Assembly (NCBI RefSeq): GCF_009870825.1
Contig: NZ_WTWY01000002.1
Location: 310,001 to 374,000, forward strand
DNA: 64,000 nucleotides
Direction of reading: 5' to 3'
Source of the DNA: Paenibacillus sp. USDA918EY
Lineage (GTDB): Bacteria; Bacillota; Bacilli; Paenibacillales; Paenibacillaceae
Position 1 is the first letter of the stretch. The number at the start of each line of letters is the position of its first letter. The position numbers and the translations under genes were made by a program. Shown piece after piece: positions 51,074 to 59,945 of this stretch. The notes under the pieces were generated by a model. That model was not told where the DNA came from. It did no database searches and saw nothing but the letters and a program-made list of their open reading frames with translations.

Positions 51074-51399
51074 TGTTTTTCCTCCTTTAACTCATTCATT
51101 TTTGATGATACGAACTCCCATTTTTCCCAGAACTTCCGCAGCTCCTCACGCCCCGCGTCATTGATCGCGAAAAACTTTCGCGGCGGTCCCATGTCGGAGG
51201 GCTTCTTGGTGGTCTCCACCAATTTGTTTTTTTCAAGGCGGATCAGAATGGTGTACACCGTTCCCTCCACAACATCTGAGAAGCCGAGGGCGTTCAGCCG
51301 CCGCGTGATTTCGTAGCCGTAGGTTTCATTGCGGCTTATAATCTCTAGGACGCAGCCCTCAAGCACGCCTTTGAGCATTTCCGTCAGGTTTTCCAACAC
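51070..51399 (-). CDS. PadR-family transcriptional regulator
   Basis: A 109-residue regulator with a PadR winged helix: 'MLKGVLEGCVLEIISRNETYGYEITRRLNALGF', 'VEGTVYTILIRLEKNKLVE' and the wing 'PSDMGPPRKFFAINDAGREEL'. A short C-terminal helix serves for dimerisation. It is the first gene of the operon and likely represses it, in the manner of LmrR- or PadR-controlled drug exporters. Confidence 0.92.
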   Translation of the reverse strand: MLENLTEMLKGVLEGCVLEIISRNETYGYEITRRLNALGFSDVVEGTVYTILIRLEKNKLVETTKKPSDMGPPRKFFAINDAGREELRKFWEKWEFVSSKMNELKEEKQ

Positions 51400-51418
51400 A
51401 ATCGCTCCTTGCTATTCT

Positions 51419-51464
51419 GTGTTACTGGTATGAAGTATTACTTACTACCACTACAAAGTAACAC
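51419..51464. promoter_or_regulatory. inverted repeat upstream of padR-like gene, candidate operator
   Basis: GTGTTACT (51419-51426) and AGTAACAC (51457-51464) are perfect complements, 30 bases apart, in the promoter region 20 to 65 bases upstream of the PadR start. Further GTAGT/ACTAC and TACTT elements lie between. It is a candidate autoregulatory site. Confidence 0.55.
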
Positions 51465-51591
51465 GTAGTAGTTCGTTTGTCAACAACGTTTGCCCTGACG
51501 GATTTTATTTTTTCAACCGGGACAAAGCTCGCCCAATTCCAACCACATGTCGCTGTTAAAGTTTCGGGTCGGCCCCCATATAACTGCATCG

Positions 51592-51625
51592 CAAAAAAAA
51601 GAAGCCGCCAATATGACGACTTCTT
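51592..51625 (-). terminator. terminator of the maltodextrin importer operon
   Basis: On the minus strand AAGAAGTCG pairs with CGGCTTCTT and is followed by TTTTTT. It lies about 45 bases after the last permease gene. Confidence 0.85.
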
Positions 51626-51669
51626 ACATATATGTTTGTATACCGCTCGATAAGTGTCTTCAAACGACT

Positions 51670-52515
51670 TTACCCTTTGCTTGCGCCCGACGTCAGTCCG
51701 TCCACGAGCAAACGCTGCAGGAAAATAAACAATATGGTGATCGGCACCGCGATCAGGACCGCTCCGGCGGAAAATGCCGTAAAGTTCGTATTTTGGTTCG
51801 AAGCGACCATATCGTACAGCCCGACCGCCAGCGTCCAGTTTTCCTTCGTCCGCAGAACGAGCCGTGCAAAAATGTAATCCACCCAAGGGCCGACAAACTG
51901 CGTCAATGCCATATAGGTGATCATCGGTTTGGAAAGCGGCAAAATGATGCGCGTAAAAATCTTCCAGTTGCTCGCTCCATCGATTTTGGCGGCTTCATCC
52001 AGCGTACGCGGGATCGTATCGAGAAAACCTTTGGCGATAAACGTTCCCCCGAGAGGGGCTCCGGCGGCATACACGACGATCAGCGCCAGATGCGTGTCCA
52101 GCAGATGCCACTCTTTTAACAAAAGATAGATCGCGATCATGCTCATGAAGCCCGGAAACATCCCCAGGATAAGCACGGTCGACAACGCCGTCTTCCGCCA
52201 GCGGAAACGGAACCGGGATACCGCGTAACTGGTCAGCAGCGTCAAAAATACGCCGATGATCATTGAGCACGTGGCGATTTTCAGTGTGTTCAAATACCAC
52301 TGGCCGAACATGAAGCTTTTCGAAGTAAACAGCTCGCGATAATGGTCCAGCGTAAAGGTTTCCGGAATCAGCGTCTTGCTGTACAGCGATTTCCCCGGCC
52401 GGAACGATCCCAAGACCACCCATAGGGCAGGATAAACCGCGCATACGGACAGGATGACCAGAACGAGATAACTCAGCCCCAGCCGGAAACCTCTTCTCAC
52501 TTTGCGTCCGCTCAT
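51670..52515 (-). CDS. maltodextrin ABC transporter permease, MdxG/MalG-like
   Basis: A 281-residue six-span permease with the EAA loop 'LDEAAKIDGASNWKIFTRIILPLSKP' and the N-terminal periplasmic text 'SLYSKTLIPETFTLDHYRELF', typical of MalG/MdxG. The start overlaps the partner permease stop by four bases. It is the last gene of the importer operon. Confidence 0.92.
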   Translation of the reverse strand: MSGRKVRRGFRLGLSYLVLVILSVCAVYPALWVVLGSFRPGKSLYSKTLIPETFTLDHYRELFTSKSFMFGQWYLNTLKIATCSMIIGVFLTLLTSYAVSRFRFRWRKTALSTVLILGMFPGFMSMIAIYLLLKEWHLLDTHLALIVVYAAGAPLGGTFIAKGFLDTIPRTLDEAAKIDGASNWKIFTRIILPLSKPMITYMALTQFVGPWVDYIFARLVLRTKENWTLAVGLYDMVASNQNTNFTAFSAGAVLIAVPITILFIFLQRLLVDGLTSGASKG

Positions 52516-53807
52516 TGGATCATATCCTCCTCTTTGAATGACTTGGTCCGCCGGTAATTGTAAATGGAGAACGAGGCGATAATCAGGAAAATGATGATGC
52601 CGACAGCGGACGCCATGTTGTATTTATTCTGATCCAGCGTCAGTTTGTACAGCCAGGTCACGAGCAGATCCGTCGCGCCGGCGTATTGATAATCCCCGAC
52701 CACCGGATTGCCGTTCGTCAGCAGGTAAATGGCGTTAAAGTTGTTGATGTTGCCCGCAAACTGCATGATCAGCGTCGGCGCCGTCGAGAACAGGATCATC
52801 GGCAGCGTGACGATTTTGAATTTTTGGTATCCGCTAGCCCCGTCAATTTCCGCCGCTTCATACATGTCCTTCGGAATGGTCGTCAGGATCCCCATGATCA
52901 AAATCATGGATACCGGAATGCCTACCCACATGTTGACGATGATAACCGTCACTTTGGCCCAGAACGGGTCCGTAAGCCAAGGAAGGCCGCCAAGGCCGAA
53001 GTAACCTAGGTATTGGTTGATGGGGCCGAATTGGCCGTTAAACATGTTCCGCATGACAAGCAGCGAGATAAGCTGCGGAATCGCATATGGAATAACCAGG
53101 ATCGTCCGCCACAGCCCTTTGAATTTGATGCCCTGTTGATTGATCAGAAGCGCCACCAGCAGGCCTCCCAAATATGTGGTTAGCGTGGACAGAACCGCCC
53201 AGATAATCGTCCAGGTCAATACGCCAAAAAACGTATGGCTCCATGTTTTCAGCGACAATAAGTCCTTAAACGTCTGAAAGCCCACCCAATCGACAAGTTT
53301 CGCCGGAGGTATATGATTTGGCGCCGAGTAGTTGGTGAATGCCAGCATGATCATAAACAGAATCGGCATAATTGTAAAAAACAAAATGCCTATGGTCGGA
53401 AGGGCCAAAAAGGATTGCGCAAATTTATAGTCCATCACATACCGGACGGATTGTTTGAAATTGTTCGGCTTTTTGCCGTTTTCCCGGTTTTGCGCCGTTT
53501 TATAGGCATCCCGGATGTTCATGATATAGACGATAATAAACAGAACCAAAAATAAAAGCGTGATCAAGCTCTGGACCAGAATGAAAATGGAGTGGTCCCC
53601 CTCGATCTTTTTGGATATATTCCGGGGCGTTTCCCCGAGGGTTACGATTCCCCATAACGCTCTACCCAAATTATTGCTGAAATAAAAAACAGCCCATGCT
53701 TCGACAAGCAGGAACAAAATGCCTTTGATGAACTGGCGGTTATATATTTGTCCAAGTCCCATGCTTAAAATCGACAGTATCGTTGCCTTGCTGCGGTGCC
53801 TTTGCAT
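52512..53807 (-). CDS. maltodextrin ABC transporter permease, MdxF/MalF-like
   Basis: A 431-residue permease with two extra N-terminal spans ('ILSILSMGLGQIYNRQFIKGILFLLVE') before the usual six, as in Gram-positive MdxF. The EAA loop is 'MYEAAEIDGASGYQKFKIVTLP', and 'FNAIYLLTNGNPV' is a mark of MalF proteins. It follows the binding-protein gene after 212 bases that hold a strong hairpin. Specificity for maltodextrins is supported by the adjacent amylase and maltose phosphorylase genes. Confidence 0.93.
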   Translation of the reverse strand: MQRHRSKATILSILSMGLGQIYNRQFIKGILFLLVEAWAVFYFSNNLGRALWGIVTLGETPRNISKKIEGDHSIFILVQSLITLLFLVLFIIVYIMNIRDAYKTAQNRENGKKPNNFKQSVRYVMDYKFAQSFLALPTIGILFFTIMPILFMIMLAFTNYSAPNHIPPAKLVDWVGFQTFKDLLSLKTWSHTFFGVLTWTIIWAVLSTLTTYLGGLLVALLINQQGIKFKGLWRTILVIPYAIPQLISLLVMRNMFNGQFGPINQYLGYFGLGGLPWLTDPFWAKVTVIIVNMWVGIPVSMILIMGILTTIPKDMYEAAEIDGASGYQKFKIVTLPMILFSTAPTLIMQFAGNINNFNAIYLLTNGNPVVGDYQYAGATDLLVTWLYKLTLDQNKYNMASAVGIIIFLIIASFSIYNYRRTKSFKEEDMIQ

Positions 53808-53950
53808 CAGCCCTCTCCCCTCCCCGAATTATGCGAAAGCATCTGTTGACGCTTACGGCGTGTAACCAGACCCCCATGCGGAGTTTCTCTAGCGGCACGA
53901 GAAAAAATGCCCTTTTGACAAAAACACCAAACATGACGACGTTTTAAGGT

Positions 53951-53986
53951 GAATCGCCCGCCGCTCGGTGAGCGGCGGGTCGATTC
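53951..53986 (-). terminator. intercistronic hairpin between mdxE- and mdxF-like genes
   Basis: GAATCG-CCCGCCGCTC pairs with GAGCGGCGGG-CGATTC around a short loop. No strong T run follows on the minus strand, so it more likely stabilises the binding-protein message and lowers read-through than stops it fully. Confidence 0.65.
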
Positions 53987-54019
53987 AACAACAACAGGAT
54001 CTGCCAAGCTTCTGTCTTA

Positions 54020-55342
54020 TTATTTGGTCGCGCCGTTGTTCAAGTCTTTGATTTGCTGAGCCGCTTTGTCCATCGCTGTTTTCGGATCCGCGTTGTTGTC
54101 CCAAATTTCCGGCAGCGCCGCGTTCACAGGACTCCATACGTTGCCCATTTCAGGAATGGAAGGCATCGGCTGCGAGTTTTTGGCTTGCTCCGCAAATGCC
54201 GAAATATACGGGTCGTTTTTGATTTGGTCGGATTCCAGCGCTTCCTTGTTCGTAGGGATGGAGCCGACTTTTTCGTTCAGCAGCAATTGAGCGTCCTTGG
54301 TGGACGCGAACTCGGCGAACAATTGAGCCGCATTCGGGTATTTCGTAAACGAGTTGACGTACCATGCTTTAATACCGGAGAAGGAAATGGCTGTTTTGCC
54401 GCCGATCGTCGGGATCGGCGCGATGCCGAGGTTGTCGCCGAGCGCTTTTTTGTAGCCGCCAAGCTCCCAAGGCCCGTTGATGTCCATGGCTACGTCGCCG
54501 GAATTAAACAAGCTGCGTTTGATATCCGGGTTGATATCCCCGCTCTTCACCGGCAGAATCGTTTTCAGCTCCTGGTACACTTTCAAGCTTTCCAGCGCGC
54601 CTTCGTTGTTGATGCCGATGTCGTCTTTGTCGGTTCCGTTTTTGCCGAAAATATATCCGCCGGTCGAAGCGATAAACGGATAGTTGAAGTACATGTTGCC
54701 CGTTTCCCACATGATGGCGTATTTTTTCTTGGCGTTATCCGTAAACGTTTTGCCGAAAGCGATGACATCTTCAAACGATTTGGGCGCTTCTTTCACGAGG
54801 GATTTGTTGTAGTACAACGCATAGGTTTCAGCCGCTCTCGGATATCCGAAAAGCGTGCCGTCGTAGGTTACGCCTTGAACGGCTGCCTCGGTATTGTTTT
54901 TGGTGATTTCGTCCTTGAATGCTTCGTTTGGCAGCAGGAGGCCAGCTTCGACGGCTCTGCCCAGGTTGTCATGCGGGAAAATAACGACGTCGGCGGCCAG
55001 TCCGGAAGGCCCGTCCTGGGACAGCTTCGTCACTTGGTCCGTTGGATTGACTTCTTCGATTTTGACCGGAATATTATATTTGGCCGTAAATTGCTTCGCG
55101 ATTTCATCCGTAAACGCTCTTTCGTCCTTGCTCTCCCAAACGACCAAGGAAGCTCCATCCTCCGGCTGCAGTCCTTCCGCAGCTGCGGCATCGTTGTTAT
55201 TTTCGGCAGGCGCCGTCGTTTCGGAGCTGTTGTTGTCTGCCGGTGCAGGCTCCTCGGCGGTTTTGTTGCCGCTGCCGCAGGCCGTAATGGAAAACGCCAT
55301 CGTCAGCGTAGCAGCCAAAGCCAGAAACTGTTTCATTTTCAT
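54020..55342 (-). CDS. maltodextrin-binding lipoprotein, MdxE/MalE-like
   Basis: A 440-residue lipoprotein with lipobox SITACGS (Cys22), then a 30-residue Asn/Ala/Glu-rich linker. The mature part has 'ASLVVWESKDERAFTDEIAKQFTAKYNIPVKIEEV', 'YPRAAETYALYYNKSL', 'DVAMDINGPWEL' and 'YPNAAQLFAEFASTKDAQLLL', all usual in maltose/maltodextrin-binding proteins. It is the first gene after the promoter at 55492-55520. The importer lacks its own ATPase and probably uses a shared MsmX-like one. Confidence 0.93.
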   Translation of the reverse strand: MKMKQFLALAATLTMAFSITACGSGNKTAEEPAPADNNSSETTAPAENNNDAAAAEGLQPEDGASLVVWESKDERAFTDEIAKQFTAKYNIPVKIEEVNPTDQVTKLSQDGPSGLAADVVIFPHDNLGRAVEAGLLLPNEAFKDEITKNNTEAAVQGVTYDGTLFGYPRAAETYALYYNKSLVKEAPKSFEDVIAFGKTFTDNAKKKYAIMWETGNMYFNYPFIASTGGYIFGKNGTDKDDIGINNEGALESLKVYQELKTILPVKSGDINPDIKRSLFNSGDVAMDINGPWELGGYKKALGDNLGIAPIPTIGGKTAISFSGIKAWYVNSFTKYPNAAQLFAEFASTKDAQLLLNEKVGSIPTNKEALESDQIKNDPYISAFAEQAKNSQPMPSIPEMGNVWSPVNAALPEIWDNNADPKTAMDKAAQQIKDLNNGATK

Positions 55343-55467
55343 TTCGCAATAACCCCTCTCCTGGATTTAAACTTCTGCGTCCCGATTCAAGCGCAAACGA
55401 TTTCACAAGAAGCAATAACGGTCCGATTTTTATGTATGACGGACCACTTTTCTTCAATCGGTTCCGA

Positions 55468-55482
55468 AGTAAGCGCTTTAAT
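55468..55482 (-). promoter_or_regulatory. cre-like site of the maltodextrin importer operon
   Basis: Minus-strand ATTAAAGCGCTTACT fits the cre consensus with one mismatch (T for G at position 3). It starts about ten bases after the -10 box. A second partial match, GTGAAATCGTTTGCG, lies nearer the gene at about 55393-55407. Confidence 0.6.
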
Positions 55483-55491
55483 CATGCGTTT

Positions 55492-55533
55492 ATCATACAC
55501 GGAGCTTTTTGTTTTGTAAAAACGTTTGCACAG
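55492..55533 (-). promoter_or_regulatory. promoter of mdxE-like gene with LacI-type operator
   Basis: On the minus strand TTTACA (55515-55520) and TATGAT (55492-55497) are 17 bases apart. Directly upstream, AAACGTTTGCACA (55520-55532, plus strand) repeats the sequence before the beta-phosphoglucomutase gene at 59048-59060. It is a LacI-family core (AAACGTTT) and a likely site for the adjacent LacI regulator. Confidence 0.7.
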
Positions 55534-55621
55534 TGTAATTTCGGCTAAATTGGGTAGTTTTCCGGCTGTAATCGCCCAATATCTCGAAATATTGCATGCT
55601 TTCTTAGATTCTGGGACCTAT

Positions 55622-57361
55622 TTACTGCAAAATAACGGTGGAATAGGCCGGAAGCGATACGATATTTTTGTTGATGACAGCGCCGTCGCTGCTGTTGCGG
55701 ACCATTTTTTGAAAAACGGACAGGCTTGCCGGTTCCAGGGAAACGTCCTGAGGCTGACCGGATAGATTGTGCAACACGAGCACGGTTTGCTCCGGACTTT
55801 TGCGCACGAAAGATACGATGGCGGGATTCCCCGTTTCGATACTCGCCAGCTCTCCGCCGCGAAGGGCAGGCAGGTCGTTTCGCCAACGGATCAGCATCCG
55901 GTAAGCGGACAGCAGAGAATCCTTTTGATTCGTTTGGGTCTGAACGTTCGCTTCCTTCCGATTCGCGCCGCTGACGATCGGTTGTTCCCAAGAGGTTTGC
56001 GCTTTGCTTTTCCCGTCCGCCGTCCATGCAAACGGTTCGCGGATTTGTTCGTCCGGTTTTGCGCCAAGCATGCCGATTTCTTCCCCGTAGTAAATAAACG
56101 GGTTGCCCGGCAATGTAAGCAGAAGCGCCGCGGCCATTTTGGCATGATTCGTATTTTTTCCGAGCTGGCTCATCACACGGTCCTGATCGTGGTTGGACAA
56201 AAAGACGGCATCCACGTACCGGTTCCCGGACTTCTCCATGTAGAACCCGCGGGTTCGCTCCAACGTAAACGCCAGATTGTTGTCCTTTTCCTGCTTGACT
56301 GCGCTGAGGATATGATCCGCAAGGCTGAAGTCGAACGCCGAATCGAACGCCCGGTCCAAGTATGGAGCGATGACGGCCGCCGATGATTCCCAAACCTCGC
56401 CCACCATGTACGCGTCTTTGTTCACGGCATTCATGCCGCTGCGGAATTCCTGCCACCAAGCTGCATTTTTGGCGGTGGTTGCCGGGCTGCGGTCGCTTTG
56501 CAGGTTTTCGTAGATATGCTTGGCGCCGTCTACCCGGAAACCGTCCACGCCAAGCTTCAGCCAAAACTGCCCGACATCCTTGATCTCGTTGCGAACCTCC
56601 GGATTGTCGAAATTAAGGTCGGGCATGCCTTCCCAAAAGGTACCGAGGTAATGGGCGCCTCCGCGTTCAAACCACGGATTGCCGCTACCCGCCGCGCTGG
56701 TGCCGGAAGGGGCGATCCCCTGATCCTCCGCCCATACGTACCAGTCGCGGTATTTGCCGTTTGGGCTTTGGCTCGCTTCGACGAACCACGGATGCTGCAC
56801 GCTGGTATGGTTCACGACCAGGTCCATGATCACTTTGATTCCGCGCTTATGGGCTTCTTCCACCAGCCTTTTCATATCCTCCAGCGTCCCGTAATCGGGG
56901 TTGATGTTGCGATAATCGGTGATGTCGTAACCGTGGTAGCTTGGGGATGGCTGGACCGGCATAAGCCAGATGCCGCCTACCCCTAAATCGTCATGGGTGT
57001 CCGGATTGCCGTCGTTCAAATAATCCAGCTTCTCCGTTAAGCCTTTCAGGTCCCCGATGCCGTCTCCGTTCGAATCCGCAAAAGACCGGACGAACACCTC
57101 GTAATAAACGGTCGACGGCTGCTCGCGAATCTTCATTTTCGTTTCTCCTGCTCCCCCCGGCGCTTGCCCATTTCCATCGGCCTTGGCGGATTCGCGCGGC
57201 CCTTCGACTGCCGCGTTCGGTTCCGACGTTTTGGATTTTTGCGCCCCGGGACCTTCGCTGCCACAACCTGCCAGCAAAATACCGGCCAATGCCGCAGCCG
57301 CCGCTCCGCGCCCCCATCTTCCAATGGACGCCTTACTTGCCGTTTGCGCTCTTTGCTTCAT
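55622..57361 (-). CDS. lipoprotein alpha-amylase (GH13)
   Basis: A 579-residue cell-surface amylase from the ATG at 57361, with GGAGGAG upstream; ten further codons are open but unlikely. The lipobox LLAGC has Cys33, then a linker to about residue 75. The catalytic barrel has DLVVNH (region I), GFRVDGAKH with nucleophile Asp278, VGEVWES with acid Glu322 and LSNHDQDRV with Asp392. 'SFADSNGDGIGDLKGL' at 94-109 is a calcium-binding loop. Being membrane-anchored, it can produce maltodextrins beside the importer. It is divergent from the LacI regulator gene. Confidence 0.93.
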   Translation of the reverse strand: MKQRAQTASKASIGRWGRGAAAAALAGILLAGCGSEGPGAQKSKTSEPNAAVEGPRESAKADGNGQAPGGAGETKMKIREQPSTVYYEVFVRSFADSNGDGIGDLKGLTEKLDYLNDGNPDTHDDLGVGGIWLMPVQPSPSYHGYDITDYRNINPDYGTLEDMKRLVEEAHKRGIKVIMDLVVNHTSVQHPWFVEASQSPNGKYRDWYVWAEDQGIAPSGTSAAGSGNPWFERGGAHYLGTFWEGMPDLNFDNPEVRNEIKDVGQFWLKLGVDGFRVDGAKHIYENLQSDRSPATTAKNAAWWQEFRSGMNAVNKDAYMVGEVWESSAAVIAPYLDRAFDSAFDFSLADHILSAVKQEKDNNLAFTLERTRGFYMEKSGNRYVDAVFLSNHDQDRVMSQLGKNTNHAKMAAALLLTLPGNPFIYYGEEIGMLGAKPDEQIREPFAWTADGKSKAQTSWEQPIVSGANRKEANVQTQTNQKDSLLSAYRMLIRWRNDLPALRGGELASIETGNPAIVSFVRKSPEQTVLVLHNLSGQPQDVSLEPASLSVFQKMVRNSSDGAVINKNIVSLPAYSTVILQ

Positions 57362-57776
57362 GTTCTCCTCCTTCGCAAAGTCATCAGACAATGTTAAGAA
57401 AACGGACGTTCAGGCAGCATGTCATGCTCTGCCGCATCATCATTGTTTGCCGCCCGTGCTTTCTTACTACGCAGAATACGCTTTCTGAAAACGCACGCGC
57501 AAGATATTTTTTCTTCGCTGTTTTTCTTCCGAACACCCCAAAACGACGCCAAAGCTTGGCCGATCCTTGACAGCCCTGCGCGATTGCAATATCGAAAACA
57601 GGCTGGTATCCGCTTGATTTTCCGCCGTTTCCGAGCCTTGTTCGGACGGACCCGGATCAACCGTATTTACAAGCGCACATGCTTTGGATTAAGATAGCAA
57701 TTGAAAAATAAGGTGAACATTTGAACAAAGGTTCCCGTCTATCAAGGAACGCAAACGGTTCCACAGGGAGGTCACC
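57362..57776. other. divergent promoter region between amylase and LacI regulator genes
   Basis: No gene is supported here; overlapping open frames on both strands are low-quality. Near the LacI gene, GGAAC-GCAAAC-GGTTCC (57746-57762) holds a LacI/cre-type core (GCAAACGGTT), a possible autoregulatory site. GGGAGG at about 57765-57770 is the ribosome site of the LacI gene. Confidence 0.5.
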
Positions 57777-58814
57777 ATGTCTGTAACGATAAAAGATGTC
57801 GCCAAAAAAGCGGGCGTTTCCCCTTCCACCGTGTCCCGTGTGCTGTCGAACAACACGAGAATCAGCCGGGAAACATCCCAAAAAGTGCGAGACGTCATGG
57901 AAGAGCTTGGGTATCACCCGAACATCATGGCCAAAAGCCTCGTGTCGAGAACGACGGAAACCATCTGCGTCATTTTGCCGAAACCTGCCGAAGAGCTGTT
58001 TCTGAACTTGTTCTTCATGGAGCTGATCCGCGGCATCGTCACACAGGCCAACCGTTCCGGATACGACGTGCTGATCAGCTCGGGCGGAAGCGAGCAGGAG
58101 GAAGTTGATGCCGTATCCCGACTGCTGAAGGGCAAACGGGTCGACGGCGCGATTTTGCTGTATTCCCGCAAGGATGACCAGGTCGTGGAGTTTTTGAAAA
58201 AAAACCAGTTTCCGTTTGTCCTGATCGGGCGCAGCGAAAAATATCCGGACATTTTGTCCGTGGACAACGACAATGTGCAGGCAGCCTACGATGCCACCAA
58301 ACATTTGATCTCGCTCGGGCATGAGCGCATCGGGTTTGTGAGCGGCCCGCCGAACCATATCGTGTCCCGCGACCGTTTGAAAGGTTACATGAACGCGCTG
58401 GAGGAAGCCGGGCTCGAAATGCGCCGCGACTGGATCGTCGAAGGCGAATTTTTGCAGGAAAGCGGCTATCGCGCCATGTCCTTTTTCATGAACCTTCCTG
58501 AACGCCCTACGGCGCTCGTGGTGATGGACGACTTCGTCTCTCTAGGCGTTCTGCGCGGCCTTCATGAATTGGGCTACAAGGTTCCCGAGGATTTATGCAT
58601 CGTCAGCTTCAACAATCTTTCGATCGCCGAGCTGGCGTCGCCGCCGGTCAGCAGCATGGATATCGGCATTTACAATCTTGGATACACCGCTTCGCAGGCT
58701 TTAATCCAATCCATCCAGCATGACGGGGACAAACATCTTCAGAAACGTCATATCATTCCCCATCGTCTGGTCATTCGCGAATCATCCGTTTACACGCCGC
58801 CGAAAGAGTCTTGA
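57777..58814 (+). CDS. LacI-family regulator, MalR-like
   Basis: A 345-residue regulator. The HTH and hinge are at 1-60 ('VTIKDVAKKAGVSPSTVSRVLSNN', 'VRDVMEELGYHPNIMAKSL'). The sugar-binding part follows ('GAILLYSRKDDQVVEFLKKNQFPFVLIGR', 'VDNDNVQAAYDATKHLISLGHERIGFV', 'IVSFNNLSIAELASPPVSSMDIG'). The text is close to that of MalR/MdxR maltose regulators. It lies between the amylase and importer genes on one side and the phosphoglucomutase/phosphorylase genes on the other, and LacI-type operators occur before both units. Confidence 0.93.
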   Translation: MSVTIKDVAKKAGVSPSTVSRVLSNNTRISRETSQKVRDVMEELGYHPNIMAKSLVSRTTETICVILPKPAEELFLNLFFMELIRGIVTQANRSGYDVLISSGGSEQEEVDAVSRLLKGKRVDGAILLYSRKDDQVVEFLKKNQFPFVLIGRSEKYPDILSVDNDNVQAAYDATKHLISLGHERIGFVSGPPNHIVSRDRLKGYMNALEEAGLEMRRDWIVEGEFLQESGYRAMSFFMNLPERPTALVVMDDFVSLGVLRGLHELGYKVPEDLCIVSFNNLSIAELASPPVSSMDIGIYNLGYTASQALIQSIQHDGDKHLQKRHIIPHRLVIRESSVYTPPKES

Positions 58815-59046
58815 CCGGGCAAAAACTCCAGTGATGGCGCCAATCAGCGAATTCGCCGCTTGGCGGCCAAACCGACGACAAGGCGCTGATCCGATCGGCG
58901 CAATTTTGAACGGGGTTCGTTTGCAAGCAGGCAATACGCTCACTGCGTCACGGCTGGGCTTTCCGGCGTTTTAAGCCCATCACTTCATGATTTGTTATGA
59001 AATAAGCGGAGCATCATTGGTGCTTCTTTTATTTTCCGCTGTAGTT

Positions 59047-59061
59047 CAAACGTTTGCACAA
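59047..59061 (+). promoter_or_regulatory. LacI-type operator upstream of the beta-phosphoglucomutase gene
   Basis: CAAACGTTTGCACAA contains the 10-bp palindrome CAAACGTTTG. The stretch AAACGTTTGCACA is identical to that at 55520-55532 before the importer operon. It lies just before the AAAGGAGG ribosome site, so a bound repressor would block transcription. Confidence 0.7.
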
Positions 59062-59083
59062 ACAACAAAGGAGGAACTTGCCC

Positions 59084-59755
59084 ATGTCGCTGCATACACC
59101 GATTCGCGCCTGCCTGTTCGATTTGGACGGCGTGCTGGTCGATACCGCCAAATATCATTATTTGGCCTGGAAGCGGCTTGCCGGGGAACTTGGCTTCGAC
59201 TTTACCGAGCAGGATAACGAAAGGCTGAAAGGCGTAAGCCGGATGGCTTCGCTCGACATTTTGCTTTCGATCGGCGGCATTTCGCCGGATGAAACCACCC
59301 GCCTTGCGCTCGCCGAAAAAAAGAACGGCTGGTACGTCGATTACATCACCCGGATGGATGAATCCGAGATTCTTCCGGGCGCCCTGGCTTTTTTGCAGGA
59401 GCTGAAAGCCGCCGGCCTGCTCGTCGCGCTCGGCTCGGCCAGCAAAAACGCGATGACGATTTTGAACAACACGAAACTGGCCCCTTATTTTGACGCCATC
59501 GTCGACGGAACGAAAACGGCCAGCGCCAAACCCGATCCGGAGGTGTTTTTGCTGGGAGCCCGGGAACTGAAGGTCAGCCCTGCGGAATGTGTCGTATTCG
59601 AAGATGCCGAGGCCGGCATCGAAGCCGCCATCCGCGCAGGCATGCGCAGCATCGGCGTCGGGTCCGAAACCACGCTTGGCCGGGCCGATGCGGTTGTGTC
59701 GTCTTTGCGGGAAATGTCGCTGGACCGTCTGGCAGAAATCTTTCCGTCCATATAG
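59084..59755 (+). CDS. pgmB: beta-phosphoglucomutase
   Basis: A 223-residue HAD-superfamily mutase from the ATG at 59084, with AAAGGAGG nine bases before; ten upstream codons are open but cover the operator. The phosphorylated Asp13 and Asp15 lie in CLFDLDGVLVDT. 'KGVSRMASLDILL' is the cap-domain substrate loop of beta-PGM, 'LGSASKNA' is motif II, 'AKPDPEVFL' motif III and 'VVFEDAEAGIEAA' motif IV. It turns beta-glucose-1-phosphate into glucose-6-phosphate, completing maltose phosphorolysis with the phosphorylase encoded next. The stop codon lies inside a short inverted-repeat element. Confidence 0.94.
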   Translation: MSLHTPIRACLFDLDGVLVDTAKYHYLAWKRLAGELGFDFTEQDNERLKGVSRMASLDILLSIGGISPDETTRLALAEKKNGWYVDYITRMDESEILPGALAFLQELKAAGLLVALGSASKNAMTILNNTKLAPYFDAIVDGTKTASAKPDPEVFLLGARELKVSPAECVVFEDAEAGIEAAIRAGMRSIGVGSETTLGRADAVVSSLREMSLDRLAEIFPSI

Positions 59756-59840
59756 ATTGAATTAAAGTTTTTACTTGTCATTCCTTGATCCACAGGGAAT
59801 ATCCGTTTCGAAGATGTGACTTACTTTAATTCAATCTATA
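59751..59840. repeat. 90-bp element with 18-bp perfect terminal inverted repeats (MITE-like)
   Basis: TATAGATTGAATTAAAGT (59751-59768) and its exact complement (59823-59840) enclose 54 bases with an inner ATTCC/GGAAT hairpin. TA doublets at both ends would fit a TA target duplication. The left arm provides the TAG stop of the beta-phosphoglucomutase gene. Alternatively, it is an RNA hairpin between the two genes. Confidence 0.65.
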
Positions 59841-59945
59841 CAGCTAATTTTCAACATATTTCCCTGGAAATTTCGGTTTTGTGAAGTTTGAGCCGCGAAG
59901 CTTGACCGAAATTCCCCCCTCACCTATTACCTCATAAAGGAGCCG

